Positions 43,412 to 53,900 of a DNA stretch of 64,000 nt are shown one piece after another; the first letter of the stretch is position 1; each line of letters starts with the position of its first letter. The notes under the pieces were generated by a model, which did not search any database, was not told the DNA's origin, and saw only the letters and a list, made by a program, of their open reading frames with translations. Both the position numbers and the translations under genes were made by a program. The DNA comes from Pseudomonadota bacterium (GTDB lineage: Bacteria > Myxococcota_A > Polyangia > Polyangiales > Polyangiaceae): contig JAEWRL010000026.1 of NCBI GenBank assembly GCA_023398955.1, positions 1 through 64,000 of the forward strand. The letters run 5' to 3'.

Positions 43412-45630
43412 AGATGGTAGACGACCGCCTCGCCGCTGCTCGCCGTCAGGCGTAGGTCCATCGTCCTCTCGACGAGCGCGGCGGATAGCTCGAGGGTAAC
43501 GTGTTGCCAGGCGTCCTTCGGGGTGACGCGGACATCATGGACACCACCCTGCGCGTCGAGGAAGCGGAGAGTCGCGGGCTGTGAAGGGGCGACGCGCAAC
43601 AGGAGGCGGAGAGGTGTCCTCGGAGTCAGCTCACCCAATGTGAAGGAGAGGGAGAAAGAGCCGTCGACCATGCGGCCTGCATCCCAGAGGTCATCGCGTG
43701 GACGCTCGGGGTGCGTCAACAGCTTATGCCCGACATGACCCTTTCCTCGCTGCGAGAGGTGGAGACCGTGGTCCTTCTCCGAGATGACGTCCCCGAGGTC
43801 GAGAGTGTCACGCACGCCCCAACCCTCTTGGAGGCCGAAGGGAAGATGGCTATCGTTGAGGCTCGCCCAATCTGCCTGATAGATGACCTTCGTCGGAGCG
43901 CCACAAATTGTGTTTCCGCGCGCATGAATGCGCGTCAGCGTGCGATCCGCGAACCACAAGGGCAGTTCGCTCCACCAGGACGGATAGATGGCCATGATGT
44001 CGGGCCTCAACTCGGGCTCCATGCGTTCGATGAGCTCGATGCCCGCGGCGACCGACCAGCGGGCGGCCTCGGCAAAGGGCAGCTGCCGATAGCCTCCGAG
44101 TCCGATCAAGTCGAGCGCTGGCAGCCCCGAGACATAGGGAATGGCGCCAGCGTCACCGACGAGGACTCGGCGTGGTGTTGGCGCGAGCTGCTGCCCGATG
44201 AGCAAGCCTGCACGCACGTGCTGGTCGAAGATGTTGCGGGAAGCGCGCCCGAAGAACCACACCTGCCCCCAGAAGCGCGGGGTTTGACTAACGAGGTACA
44301 ATCCCGCGAGGATGACACCGCAAGCCGCTGGGATGGGCCGCACCCACCACTTGCGGTCCATGCGAAGGCTTTCGGTCAACAGAAGCCCCAGTCCCAGGCC
44401 GGCTGCCAACATGAACCAGGCGACGGCGGGCATGGTGTAGCGCTCGTTCTGCCACCGAACCTGGCCGTTGGTGGCGGTGATCAAGACCCAAAGCGCGGCG
44501 CTGGTCCACAGCATGGCTGCCGGTCCGCGGGTGCGACGGTCGAACCAAGGGATGAGCGCCATAACCCACACGAGCCAACCTAGGGCCTTGTATTTCCCGA
44601 AATGGTAGTGGGTCACCCTCAGCACTTGGTACTTCAGGTAAAACTTCCAATCCTCCCAGACATCGGTCATGGTGAGCTTTGGGTCATTGAGCTCGAGCTT
44701 CACCAGTGCGCCGGCAGCGCTGCTGTTTCCTGTGAGGTAGTGGTTCGCGAGGGCGTGTCCTACGACGAGTGCGGCGCCAGGTACGACCATCAGCGCGAAA
44801 AGCGCTCCCAAGCTGAGCGTCGGGAGCCTCGGCCAGGCGCGCCAGGCGGTGCTGAGGGCGAAGATGGCTACGATGACCGCTCCCTCTGGGCGTGCCCCGA
44901 CGAGCAGCAGTCCCCAGAGGCCCAATGCTGCTCCGCGCAGGTAGACCTCGGAACGCGGGGGAGCCGTGGCCCGGAGGAGCAACCGCTGCAGGCCATGCCA
45001 GGACCCGAAGGCGCCCCCCCATAGCGCCAGGAACAGAGCTACTTCCATGCCGCTGAAGAGGGTCCAGTCGAGGCCTCCAACCGATAGGAATGCGACCGGC
45101 GCCAGGTAGCTGGCGATGCGCGGCAGGTTCTCGAAGAGCCTGCGGGCGGCGAGTAGGATGGCAAAGACGCTGACGCAAGCCACGACCGCAGCCCAGGCCA
45201 TCAGATTGAGCTCGCGAAACCCCAGAACGTAGCCTACCGCAAGGACGAAGGGATACAGCAGGCTCGTGCCACCGCTGGAGTAGCCATTGCCTGCAATCCA
45301 CTGGAACGGGTAACCCTGGGCGGTGGACCTGGCGAAATCGAAATGGATGAAGACATCGTCGAGGGGAGCGGACCAGGGCCCTTGAATGCTGCCCGCGATG
45401 AGCTGCTCGTAGGCATCGGGATAGTGCCAGGCCAGGGCATAGAGCGTCTGCAGCCGCAACGCGCCGTAGAACTGTAGGGCGACCCAAAGTGTGCAGACGC
45501 CGCTAAAGACAGCGTAAGCGATGGGCTCCAGCCGAACAAGACGCCGCGCGGGCCCGTCACTGGCAGTCCTCTGCTGTGCGGGTTTGCCCGTCAGAGCGGG
45601 GCCCGGCCATCCGAGAAGGCGATTATTCAT
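43390..45630 (-). CDS. GT-C type membrane glycosyltransferase
   Basis: A 746-residue protein with a helix near residue 35-55, then LDDVFIHFDFARSTAQGYPF and GNGYSSGGTSLLYPFVLAVG. This pair of motifs matches the DDAF-I-FRYA and GYTNPLW motifs of GT-C enzymes related to mycobacterial mannosyl- and arabinosyltransferases. About ten membrane helices follow, then a C-terminal domain of about 250 residues with a beta-sandwich look near its end. It is 15 bases after the exonuclease gene and overlaps the next GT-C gene. Confidence 0.75.
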   Translation of the reverse strand: MNNRLLGWPGPALTGKPAQQRTASDGPARRLVRLEPIAYAVFSGVCTLWVALQFYGALRLQTLYALAWHYPDAYEQLIAGSIQGPWSAPLDDVFIHFDFARSTAQGYPFQWIAGNGYSSGGTSLLYPFVLAVGYVLGFRELNLMAWAAVVACVSVFAILLAARRLFENLPRIASYLAPVAFLSVGGLDWTLFSGMEVALFLALWGGAFGSWHGLQRLLLRATAPPRSEVYLRGAALGLWGLLLVGARPEGAVIVAIFALSTAWRAWPRLPTLSLGALFALMVVPGAALVVGHALANHYLTGNSSAAGALVKLELNDPKLTMTDVWEDWKFYLKYQVLRVTHYHFGKYKALGWLVWVMALIPWFDRRTRGPAAMLWTSAALWVLITATNGQVRWQNERYTMPAVAWFMLAAGLGLGLLLTESLRMDRKWWVRPIPAACGVILAGLYLVSQTPRFWGQVWFFGRASRNIFDQHVRAGLLIGQQLAPTPRRVLVGDAGAIPYVSGLPALDLIGLGGYRQLPFAEAARWSVAAGIELIERMEPELRPDIMAIYPSWWSELPLWFADRTLTRIHARGNTICGAPTKVIYQADWASLNDSHLPFGLQEGWGVRDTLDLGDVISEKDHGLHLSQRGKGHVGHKLLTHPERPRDDLWDAGRMVDGSFSLSFTLGELTPRTPLRLLLRVAPSQPATLRFLDAQGGVHDVRVTPKDAWQHVTLELSAALVERTMDLRLTASSGEAVVYHLWAAQPN

Positions 45631-45645
45631 GCCGGAGCTCGCCCA

Positions 45646-46626
45646 TTACCGCGTTTTCACCGGGGGTGACAGGGGGACCGCGGCCCTCTGGTCGTCTTCA
45701 GCGGCATGGAGTAGCTTCTCGGCGACCCGATTGGCGCGCTCGAGCAAGGTGGGGTCCTCGAGAACCATTGCCAGGGAGGTCAGCTCTCTCTCGTCGGGGC
45801 CGCGCCACAGGATCGCTTCCGGACGCGCGTCCAGGGGGACGTCCCTGCGCAAGGTCGCCAAACGGCGATAGAGGTGGACCGCGTCTTGATGGGCGCTGAG
45901 CTGTTCGCCGAGCGTAGCCCTCCCTCGTGGCGCGACGAGCCAATCAGCGGGATCTGGCGGAATGTGCTCCAGGGTCCGGTACTTTGCCAGCACTGTCGCT
46001 GCGGCTTTGGCGCCCCAGCGCGGTATCCCCGGGATGCCATCGGCGCTATCCCCCACCAGGGCGAGGTAGTCGGGAATGCTGTGGGGCATCACGCCGAACT
46101 TGCGGCACACCGCGTCTTCGTCGAAGAGCGCGTCGCGTTGGCGATCCCAGCAGACCACACGGGTTCCCGATACGCACTGGAGCAGGTCCTTGTCTGGTGT
46201 GCACAGCCGGATCTGTTCGACTGAAGGTAAGGGCTCCAGCTGGAAGGCTGCCGTGGCGAGGGCATCGTCCGCTTCGAACTCGATCATCGGCCAATAGCAG
46301 ATGCCCAGCGCTGCCGAGAGCCTTTCGGCAAGCTCGAACTGCCCCAGGAGGGACGGATGGATCCCTTCACCGTCCTTGTAGCCGGGGAAGAGGTCGTTCC
46401 GAAATGACTCGATCACGTGATCGAAGGCGAGCGCCACGTGCGTCGCCAGCCGTTCCTCCATGAAGCGAAGCAGGCTGCGACCCAGGGTACGACAGGCGCC
46501 GACTTCCTGGCCCGCCGCGTTGATGCGCGACGGCGCGCCGTAGTAGGCCCGAAAGAGCTCATAGGTCCCGTCCACCAGGTAAACGATCACGTCCCGTACC
46601 GTTGCGCCAACTCGTCGAGTAGCCAA
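45646..46626 (-). CDS. Stand-alone 5'-3' exonuclease (Pol I N-terminal domain / FEN family)
   Basis: A 326-residue protein. Acidic metal-binding motifs of the family are present: DGTYELFRAYYG, AFDHVIESFRNDLFPGYK, EFEADDALATAA, TPDKDLLQCV and VGDSADGIPGIPRWGAKAA (helix-hairpin-helix). It lacks any polymerase domain. Such stand-alone enzymes cut flaps and primers. The start is uncertain: I list the ATG at 46626, but a GTG near 46591 begins right at the family N-terminus. It heads a four-gene minus-strand group with two GT-C genes and ihfB, an odd combination for a repair enzyme. Confidence 0.8.
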   Translation of the reverse strand: MATRRVGATVRDVIVYLVDGTYELFRAYYGAPSRINAAGQEVGACRTLGRSLLRFMEERLATHVALAFDHVIESFRNDLFPGYKDGEGIHPSLLGQFELAERLSAALGICYWPMIEFEADDALATAAFQLEPLPSVEQIRLCTPDKDLLQCVSGTRVVCWDRQRDALFDEDAVCRKFGVMPHSIPDYLALVGDSADGIPGIPRWGAKAAATVLAKYRTLEHIPPDPADWLVAPRGRATLGEQLSAHQDAVHLYRRLATLRRDVPLDARPEAILWRGPDERELTSLAMVLEDPTLLERANRVAEKLLHAAEDDQRAAVPLSPPVKTR

Positions 46627-46779
46627 GCGGGACCGCGGCTTGGCCTCGCGGTTCTCGTCACCGGCCTGGTGGCACGATGGATCGGGCTCCGTACCAGCGG
46701 GGGCGGCGGACGCCCCTCAGGGGGAACCGCATGGGGTGGCTGCTTGAATATTGCCTGCCACGTGGGAAACCCCGGGCCG

Positions 46780-47634
46780 ATGCCCGGAATCAGCAGCGAT
46801 ACTCCGTCCCCTTCGACTGGTCTCCTCGGAGCCCCGGATGACACACGAGCTGCACAGCTGCGCCGCTTCGAGCGAATGGAACGGCTCGTGGGAACGCGTA
46901 GCATGGTGCACCTTGCTGCCTCGCACGCGATGGTCATTGGGGTCGGTGGCGTGGGCTCCTTCGCGGCCGAGGCTCTCGCGAGGTGCGGCGTCGGCCACCT
47001 CACTTTGGTGGATTTCGACAAGGTGTGTGCGACGAATACGAATCGGCAGCTCCAGGCACTGGCCTCGACAATCGGAAAGCCCAAAGCGGCGACCCTCGCG
47101 GAGCGCCTGCTGGCTATCAATCCGGAGGCAACCGTTCGCGCTATCGAGGCGTGCTATTCGCATGAGACAGCGGACGAGCTCTTCGCCCAGGAACCGAGCG
47201 TCGTCGTGGATGCCATAGACAACATCACGGCCAAGTGCCACTTGCTCGCAGAGTGTCGGAGGCGGGGCGTTCCCGTCGTCAGCTCGGCTGGAGCAGGTGG
47301 CCGAATGGATCCGACTGCGATTGCCACGGCGGATCTGGCATTCACCAAGCGGGATCCGATGGCACGCACTATCCGCAAAATACTGCGCCAGAAGTACGGG
47401 TTCCCCAGGAGCGGCCCCTTCGGAATAGAGTCCGTGTACTCCACTGAGTCGGCGAGGGGGAGGGCCATTGAGCACGACGCGCTCGAGCCCGGTGTGGGTC
47501 TTTCGGGGCAAAGCGGTGTTCTCCACGGCGAAAGACGTCGCGTGGTCCATGGCACCGCTGCCTTCGTTACCGGGGCGTTCGGCCTGTGTTGCGCTGGCGT
47601 CGCAGTTCGCGAGTTGTTGACGCCAGCCCCTTAG
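46780..47634 (+). CDS. tcdA: tRNA threonylcarbamoyladenosine dehydratase (TcdA/CsdL)
   Basis: A 284-residue E1-like (ThiF-fold) protein. Key motifs are VIGVGGVGSFAAEALARCG (ATP-binding), DFDKVCATNTNRQLQAL, IDNITAKCHLLAECRRRG and SSAGAGGRMDPT. These match the TcdA group, which converts t6A37 to its cyclic form in tRNAs reading ANN codons. It diverges from the exonuclease gene. Confidence is good for the group; other ThiF-like functions are less likely because the TNTNRQ and KRDPMA stretches fit TcdA. Confidence 0.85.
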   Translation: MPGISSDTPSPSTGLLGAPDDTRAAQLRRFERMERLVGTRSMVHLAASHAMVIGVGGVGSFAAEALARCGVGHLTLVDFDKVCATNTNRQLQALASTIGKPKAATLAERLLAINPEATVRAIEACYSHETADELFAQEPSVVVDAIDNITAKCHLLAECRRRGVPVVSSAGAGGRMDPTAIATADLAFTKRDPMARTIRKILRQKYGFPRSGPFGIESVYSTESARGRAIEHDALEPGVGLSGQSGVLHGERRRVVHGTAAFVTGAFGLCCAGVAVRELLTPAP

Positions 47635-47694
47635 TGCGAAAGCCGACGCGGCATGTGCCGTAATGGGAAATGCCCTCGTTGCGTTCTTCCGGCC

Positions 47695-48588
47695 ATGTCC
47701 GAGCTCCCCTTCGTACCCGATCCTGTCGAAGCCGAAGCGATCTCAAGGTTCGTCGAGCTGACTCGCGATCTCTCGTTTCGAGCGCTCGCCGAGGTGCGGC
47801 TCGACGACCTCCCCGAGAGGGACCGCACCTACGTCTTCAGGCTTGGTGTGCTGCTCGAGGAGGATCGCGACATCGTGGCGCGCCAACGGCTGGTCTGGAC
47901 GAAGCTGAGGCACCGCATTCCTCTCCTGGAGGGAGAAGCCCGGGAGCTCCTGGAAGTCCTGGGTTGCCGCGGGTTCTACGATGTTGCCCTGGACCTCAGC
48001 GGGATGACCTTCGCCAACCTCGATCTGCGCGGCGCAGTCGTTGGAGGAAGCTACCGCTGCCGGTATGCGACGGTTCGTGGGACCTGCGACGAGACGGGCA
48101 TTGCCGTGGCAGGCGAGGTGAGGGTAAACGCCCGTCGTGTGGACGGCGTACTGCGGGGACCCTGGGCCGCACCTGACGACCTTCGAACTCCTTGGCTGGA
48201 GGGAGCAGCGAGTGCCGGCGATCAGCTGAATCTGCCGCGCATCGACGCGGGGAAGAGCGAGGCGCGTCTGACGCCTGCTGCTCGCGCGGCTCTCGCCCCT
48301 CCGCGAGTGCCGTCGCGAGTCAGCGCGGATGAGCTCTCCGCCGATTCGGCCATCTTACAGCTCTCGGATGACGACTTCACGGAGGAGGGAGAGTGCCAGA
48401 CGACGCGCCCTCGCGCCCCCGATCGCGTCCGTCACCCCGGGTCCTGGCGTCCTCGGCGTGAGCCACCGTCCTCGAAGCGCAGCGGTTCTGCCATTCCCGG
48501 CCGCGCGCCACTCCTGCAGCTGCATCCCTCAGTGACGGAGCTTGGGGTCGGAGCGGTAGATACCCGGGACATCGACGCCGCCTGGTGA
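47695..48588 (+). CDS. Hypothetical protein
   Basis: A 297-residue soluble protein that I do not recognise. Residues 1-120 are helical and rich in charged residues (LTRDLSFRALAEVRLDDLPERD, read in parts). The next 60 residues are small-residue and beta-rich with four cysteines (LGCRGFYDV, GSYRCRYATVRGTC). The last 110 residues are Pro/Arg/Ser-rich and probably disordered. It lies 60 bases after tcdA and 58 bases before lspA on the same strand, so co-transcription is possible. Confidence 0.55.
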   Translation: MSELPFVPDPVEAEAISRFVELTRDLSFRALAEVRLDDLPERDRTYVFRLGVLLEEDRDIVARQRLVWTKLRHRIPLLEGEARELLEVLGCRGFYDVALDLSGMTFANLDLRGAVVGGSYRCRYATVRGTCDETGIAVAGEVRVNARRVDGVLRGPWAAPDDLRTPWLEGAASAGDQLNLPRIDAGKSEARLTPAARAALAPPRVPSRVSADELSADSAILQLSDDDFTEEGECQTTRPRAPDRVRHPGSWRPRREPPSSKRSGSAIPGRAPLLQLHPSVTELGVGAVDTRDIDAAW

Positions 48589-48646
48589 GGTTTGCGGGCC
48601 CCTCCGCGAGAGTAGCCCAGCCTGGCCTACGTGCTACATCCCACGG

Positions 48647-49315
48647 GTGAACGACATTGAGCAGCATGGCGAAAGCCAGTCAAACCCAGGCGCCAACGCC
48701 GATGTCACGCCCACGGGCGAGGCGCCTCCAGCCCGTCCCATGACGAAGCGCTCGCTGCTATTCCTCCTCGCGCTCGCTGGCCTCGGGTTGGCACTCGATC
48801 TCGGCACGAAGATATGGGCGGTCGCGGCCCTCGCCGATGGTTCTACCATGGTAGTGACTGAGGGGGTCTTGAGCTTCCGCGTGGCCTACAATCCGGGTGG
48901 TGCGTTCAGCATGTTCGCAGGCGCCGACGCGCTGCCGAGGAACCTGTTCTTCGTCGTCGTCAGTATCGTCGCGGTCTACTTCATCGTGCGGCTCTACAGT
49001 CGCCTCGCACCCGAGCAGCACGCCCTGCGCTGGGGGCTGCCGCTGGTCATGGCGGGTGCCCTCGGGAACCTCATTGATCGGCTACTCCGGGGCCATGTGG
49101 TCGATTTCATCGAGTATCGCAGCGGCTGGGTCGAGTCACTGAATGGCTTCATCAACAGCATCTACTCAGGCTGGACGGTCTCCGACCAATGGCCAACGTT
49201 CAACGTTGCCGACATCTGGATTTGTGTCGGAGTCGTCTTGATGCTGCTCGACGCTTGGCGGCCCCGGCGGCCGCAGGCGCACGGCGCTGATTCGATTGCG
49301 CCGACACCTTCCTGA
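48647..49315 (+). CDS. lspA: Lipoprotein signal peptidase II
   Basis: A 222-residue membrane protein starting at GTG. It has four membrane helices and the LspA motifs ALDLGTKIWAV, VAYNPGGAFSMF, MAGALGNLIDRLLRGHVVDFIEY (first catalytic Asp) and FNVADIWI (second catalytic Asp). The N-terminus carries a 30-residue soluble extension, and the loop between the two Asp motifs is about 20 residues longer than in common LspA. It removes signal peptides from lipoproteins, of which this window encodes many. Confidence 0.9.
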   Translation: MNDIEQHGESQSNPGANADVTPTGEAPPARPMTKRSLLFLLALAGLGLALDLGTKIWAVAALADGSTMVVTEGVLSFRVAYNPGGAFSMFAGADALPRNLFFVVVSIVAVYFIVRLYSRLAPEQHALRWGLPLVMAGALGNLIDRLLRGHVVDFIEYRSGWVESLNGFINSIYSGWTVSDQWPTFNVADIWICVGVVLMLLDAWRPRRPQAHGADSIAPTPS

Positions 49316-49406
49316 TTCCCAAGGCGGCGGAGCCGGAACCAAAGAGCCGGGCTTGGGCTCGACCTGAGCGGGTACCAACTTGCGGGGGGGTGCACTAACA
49401 GACTGA

Positions 49407-50615
49407 TCAGTAGACCTGATAGCAGCAGCCCTGCAGGCAGAATCCACCGCTGTAACAGGGCCAGTCGACGCTACAGGAAACCATGTCACCGTCGCAGACA
49501 TTCGGTGGCGGCGTCGCACCGCTTCCGCCGGAAGAAGCGCCGCCCGCGCTGCTGCCGCCCGCGCTGCTGCCGCCCGCGCTGCTGCCGCCAGATGAGGTGC
49601 CCGCGGTACCCCCGGCCGTGCCCGCGGTGCCGCCCGCGCCGCTCGCTCCTCCAGATCCCGTTTCGAAGCAGCTCGCTGGAAGAGCTTCCACGGTCTTGCC
49701 GGCGCAGAGTTCGCACTCGCCGCACTCGTTGACACACTCCGTCGTCTGCACGCACGTGGCGCACGCGTCGAGGTTTTCGTAGTCGCAGGTGCCTCCGATC
49801 CGGACCGTACGGGCTTGCCCTTCCGCGTCGGTGATCTCACAGCAGCCGAAGCAGTCACACCCCGGCGGGGTGCGCGCCGAGCAGAAGCTGATACACGATT
49901 CCGCGAGGGTGCACGCACTGTCGGACATCGGCAGATCACCCGTCATGCAATCCGTACTGTAGCGGCAACCGTCGTCACCCGCGCCAGAGTTGCCATCGAA
50001 GAAGCAGTCCTGCCACTTCTCGTCGCTGTTGTCGCCGGGAATGCCCGTCGCGTACGAGCCTTCGTCGTTGTCGTAGGCGCCCGTGCACTCGGGATCGAAG
50101 CCGTCCGCGACGCCATCCCCGTCGTTATCGAGGCCGTCGTTGCAGAGACACACAGCGGTGCCGCAGTAAACCTGGCCATCGATGACGACCGGTGCGTTCG
50201 CGACGCCTGCGTAGTTGAGCCCGCCGCCGAGGGCCGGCGCACCCCCTGCACTCAAGGTGCTGCCAGCCGCACCTGCTTGGGTTCCCGGGGCTCCCGCTTG
50301 GCTGCTGCTACCGCCGACGCCGACGCCGACCCCTGCTCCGCCCCCCTCAGCCTCGCCGCTGCCTCCTGCGCTTCCTTGCGTCCCGCCGCTACCCGGTTCG
50401 CCACCACGAGCGGCACCGCCAGAGCCGCCTCTCGCGCTGCCCCCCGTCGCGGCTCCTGCATCACCATTCGGTGCTCCGCCCTGTGCCCCGTCTCCTCCCG
50501 TCGCGGCTCCACTTCCCTTCGAGGAGCCCCCGTCGCTCGAGCAGCCAGCAGCCACTGCCAGTGCAAGGATGGCGTTGAGGATGGGAGCGTGGGACGAGGG
50601 ACGGAGATGGAACAT
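49407..50615 (-). CDS. Cys- and Gly-rich lipoprotein
   Basis: A 402-residue protein. GGAG lies about eight bases before the ATG at 50615. The lipobox is AVAAGC (Cys24). A Gly/Ala/Ser spacer (residues 25-130) precedes a Cys-rich domain starting near CGTAVCLCNDGLDNDGDGVADG, whose DGLDNDGDG loop resembles calcium-binding repeats, with about 20 cysteines to residue 310. A second Gly/Ser run follows, with SSAGG repeats from identical 15-base units near 49548-49590. It ends with CSVDWPCYSGGFCLQGCCYQ. It is probably a surface binding protein. It faces lspA tail to tail. Confidence 0.7.
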   Translation of the reverse strand: MFHLRPSSHAPILNAILALAVAAGCSSDGGSSKGSGAATGGDGAQGGAPNGDAGAATGGSARGGSGGAARGGEPGSGGTQGSAGGSGEAEGGGAGVGVGVGGSSSQAGAPGTQAGAAGSTLSAGGAPALGGGLNYAGVANAPVVIDGQVYCGTAVCLCNDGLDNDGDGVADGFDPECTGAYDNDEGSYATGIPGDNSDEKWQDCFFDGNSGAGDDGCRYSTDCMTGDLPMSDSACTLAESCISFCSARTPPGCDCFGCCEITDAEGQARTVRIGGTCDYENLDACATCVQTTECVNECGECELCAGKTVEALPASCFETGSGGASGAGGTAGTAGGTAGTSSGGSSAGGSSAGGSSAGGASSGGSGATPPPNVCDGDMVSCSVDWPCYSGGFCLQGCCYQVY

Positions 50616-50974
50616 CAAGAACTCCTTCGAAAGCGAGGTGCCAGACGGATGAGGGGGGCAGTCCCTTGGTGGTTCATTCTTCGGCAGGTGAGCAGGATCC
50701 AGCGATCTCATGGCTGTTCGCAATCAGCCGTCAGCAATCCGGGCACCGGACTCAGAGCTGATGGCTGACACCTGGTCGCAGACGGCCTCGTTGGTTCCCG
50801 CTACGCGAGGTTAGGGACTATCGAGGTACAACGGACGTCACGAAGCCGAGTTGCGTCTCCTGATCTCGATTGGGAGGGAGACGTACCGCGAGGTGGTTGC
50901 CAGCGAGGGTTCTCCTGTCGTTCGCGTCGGTGTGCCCCGCGGCCGCACGCGAGCGCCCGGCAGGGGGTTGGACT
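50616..50974. other. Intergenic gap
   Basis: 359 bases between the giant repeat gene and the Cys/Gly-rich lipoprotein, both on the minus strand. It contains degenerate words related to the TGATTGC heptamer (near 50713-50735 and 50758-50770) but no gene that I recognise. Confidence 0.45.
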
Positions 50975-53900
50975 TCAAGTCACCGTTCGGATGGTGCAGT
51001 TGGACGTGCATGTGCCCGCGCTGCTCGGTGCGCCGGGGTCGCACTCCTCGCCGGGGTCCACCTTGCCGTCGCCACAGTATGCCTCAGTGCGGCAGTCTTT
51101 GCTGCAGCCGTCTCCACTGGTTCGGTTGCCGTCGTCGCACTGTTCTGGCGATTCGCGCGTGCCGTCCCCGCAAACGGGTTCCACGGTGCAGATCGATGAG
51201 CAACCATCGCCCGAGGCGTTGTTGCCGTCATCGCACTGTTCGGTCGGTGTACCGCTGCCGTCCACGTCGACCGCGCCATTCCCGCAGTATTCCCAGCGGC
51301 AGAGGCTGCTGCAGCCGTCACCCGACGCTGTGTTGCCGTCGTCGCACTGCTCGGTCGACTCCTTCTTGCCATTGCCGCAGATCGTCTCGAGCTCGCACGT
51401 CGCGCTACAGCCGTCGCCGGACGTAGCGTTCCCGTCGTCGCATTCCTCGCCCGTATCGAAGACCCCGTCCCCGCAGGCGGCGAGGGTGCAATCGCTGCGG
51501 CAACCGGCCGGCGCACTGGTGGCGGCTGGATCGCATGCCTCACCGGCTTCCACCGTTCCATTGCCGCACCCTTCGAAGAGGCAGGTGGCGCTGCAGCCGT
51601 CGCCGGAGGAGGTGTTTCCGTCGTCACATTGCTCACCGGCATCCACTTTTCCGTTCCCGCAGACAGCCTCCGCGAGACAGAAGCTGCTGCAGCCATCGCC
51701 GCTGATTCGGTTGCCGTCGTCGCACTGCTCGCCGCGCGTAGAGTCGGTGATTTGGTCCCCGCAGCGCGGGATGGTGCAGTTGTTTCGACAGCCATCGGTG
51801 TCTACCTGGTTTCCGTCGTCACATTGTTCTCCCAGCTCAACGAAGCCATTCGGGCAGCCCTCGGTGGCGCAAGTGTGGCTGCAGCCATCACCGCTCACAA
51901 GGTTGCCGTCGTCGCAGGATTCCCCCGGGTCCACGTTTCCGTCGCCGCATAGCCCCTCTGTCGTACAGGAGGCGCTGCAGCCATCACCGCTCACAAGGTT
52001 GCCGTCGTCGCAGCCCTCGTTCGGGTCCAGGATGCCATCGCCGCAAGTCGCGAGGGAACAGTCGTCTCGACAGCCGCTGGGGGCGCCAGGCGCCGCAGGA
52101 TCGCAGGCCTCGCCGACATTCACGATGCCGTTGCCACACCCCTCCAGCGTGCACGCGGCGCTGCAGCCGTCACTGTCCGCAGTGTTCCCATCGTCGCAGG
52201 CCTCGCCCACCTCGAGGACACCATTCCCACATTGTTCGACCAAGCAGTTCCAGGTGCAGCCATCGCCGGACGTGTTGTTGTCGTCGTCACACTGCTCGCC
52301 ACCGCTGACCACACCATCGCCGCAGTAGGGCCGCGTGCAGTCGTTCTTACAGGCATCGCTGTTCGTGAGGTTGCCGTCGTCGCATTCCTCCGCGCCCTCG
52401 ACCGTGCCATTGCCGCAGGCGGCTGTCGTCAGGCAGAACCGGTCGCAGCCGTCCCCATCGAGTAGGTTGCCGTCATCGCACTCTTCCTCTGGATCCAGGG
52501 TGCCGTTGCCGCAAACTTCCAGCTGACAGCTGCTGCTGCAGCCGTCGCCTGGGCTCGTGTTGCCGTCATCACACCCCTCGGTCCCGTCGATTCGGCCGTT
52601 GCCGCAGCCCTCGAGCTGGCAGTTCCACGAGCAGCCGTCGCCAGAGACGGCATTGCCGTCATCGCAGCCTTCCGTGGGGTCGGTGACGCCATTCCCGCAG
52701 TACGGGAGGATGCAATCGTTGCAGCCATCCCCATTGATGGCATTGCCGTCGTCGCACTGTTCACCACTCTCGAGCGTTCCATTGCCGCAGTTGGACGCGG
52801 CCAAGCAGCTGTTGCTGCAGCCGTCCGTGTCGACCGAGTTGCCGTCGTCGCATTCCTCGCCAGCCTCGAGGACGCCGTTGCCGCAGCCCGCGAGGGTGCA
52901 GTTGGCGTAGCAGCCATCGCCGTCCAGAGTGTTTCCGTCGTCGCATTCCTCGCCGATCTCGAGCCGTCCGTTGCCGCAAGCTTCAGTCTGGCAGTTCCAT
53001 GAGCAGCCGTCTCCAGAGCTGACGTTTCCATCGTCGCACTCTTCCGTGCCCTCGGGGATGCCGTTGCCGCAGTAGGGGAGCATGCAGCCGTTGCAGCCGT
53101 CTCCATCGATCCAGTTTCCGTCATCGCACTGTTCGGTCCCCTCCTGGACGGTGTCGCCGCAGACGGGCTCTGCCCTGCACGTCGCCGAGCAGCCGTCTCC
53201 GGCCGCGGTGTTTCCGTCGTCGCAATCCTCGTTGGCATCCAGCGTGCCGTCTCCGCATTCCTCTGACTGGCAGTCGGCGCGACAGCCGTCTCCAGGGACC
53301 ACGTTTCCGTCATCACACTGCTCTCCAGCGTCCAGGGTTCCGTTGCCGCAGCCCTCCACTTGGCAATCCCAGGAACAGCCATCTCCAGACACAGTGCCAG
53401 CGTCATCGCACGCTTCGTCCCCTTCGATGAGACCATTGCCGCAAATCGCCAGGATCGAGCAGGTGCTGCTGCAATTGCTGACGCCGTCGGGGTCGGCCGG
53501 GTCGCACTCTTCTCCTTCGTCGATCTCGCCGTTGCCGCACGCGCAGCTCACCGTCACGCTCACGAGCGCCGTATCAGTTTCGTCGCCGCCTAGGGCGACG
53601 GTGTACGTGAACGTATCGAGGATGTTACACGTGCCGTCAGCTGGCGGCTCGTACACCACGCAGGGCACGGGCCCATCGCACGCCAAGCTATCGCTCGAAA
53701 TGGTCGCCGTGCCGCCATAGACGGTATCACTGACGCCGGTGACGTCGAACGTCGCGTCACGGCAGGTTGCCTGGCTCCTCGTGTCGTTGTCCAGAACGTC
53801 GATCGCGACGGGGAGACCCAGGCTGGTGCTGGAGAAATCGTCGCGCGCCTTGCCGGGAGCCGCACAGTAGGGGACTAGCGCGTCGGTTTGACAGGTCGCT

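Noticed and set aside
41399..45630. The two GT-C genes as one gene split by a frameshift
   Set aside because: Each has its own N-terminal membrane helix, Asp loop and C-terminal domain. The 22-base overlap is an ordinary operon overlap.
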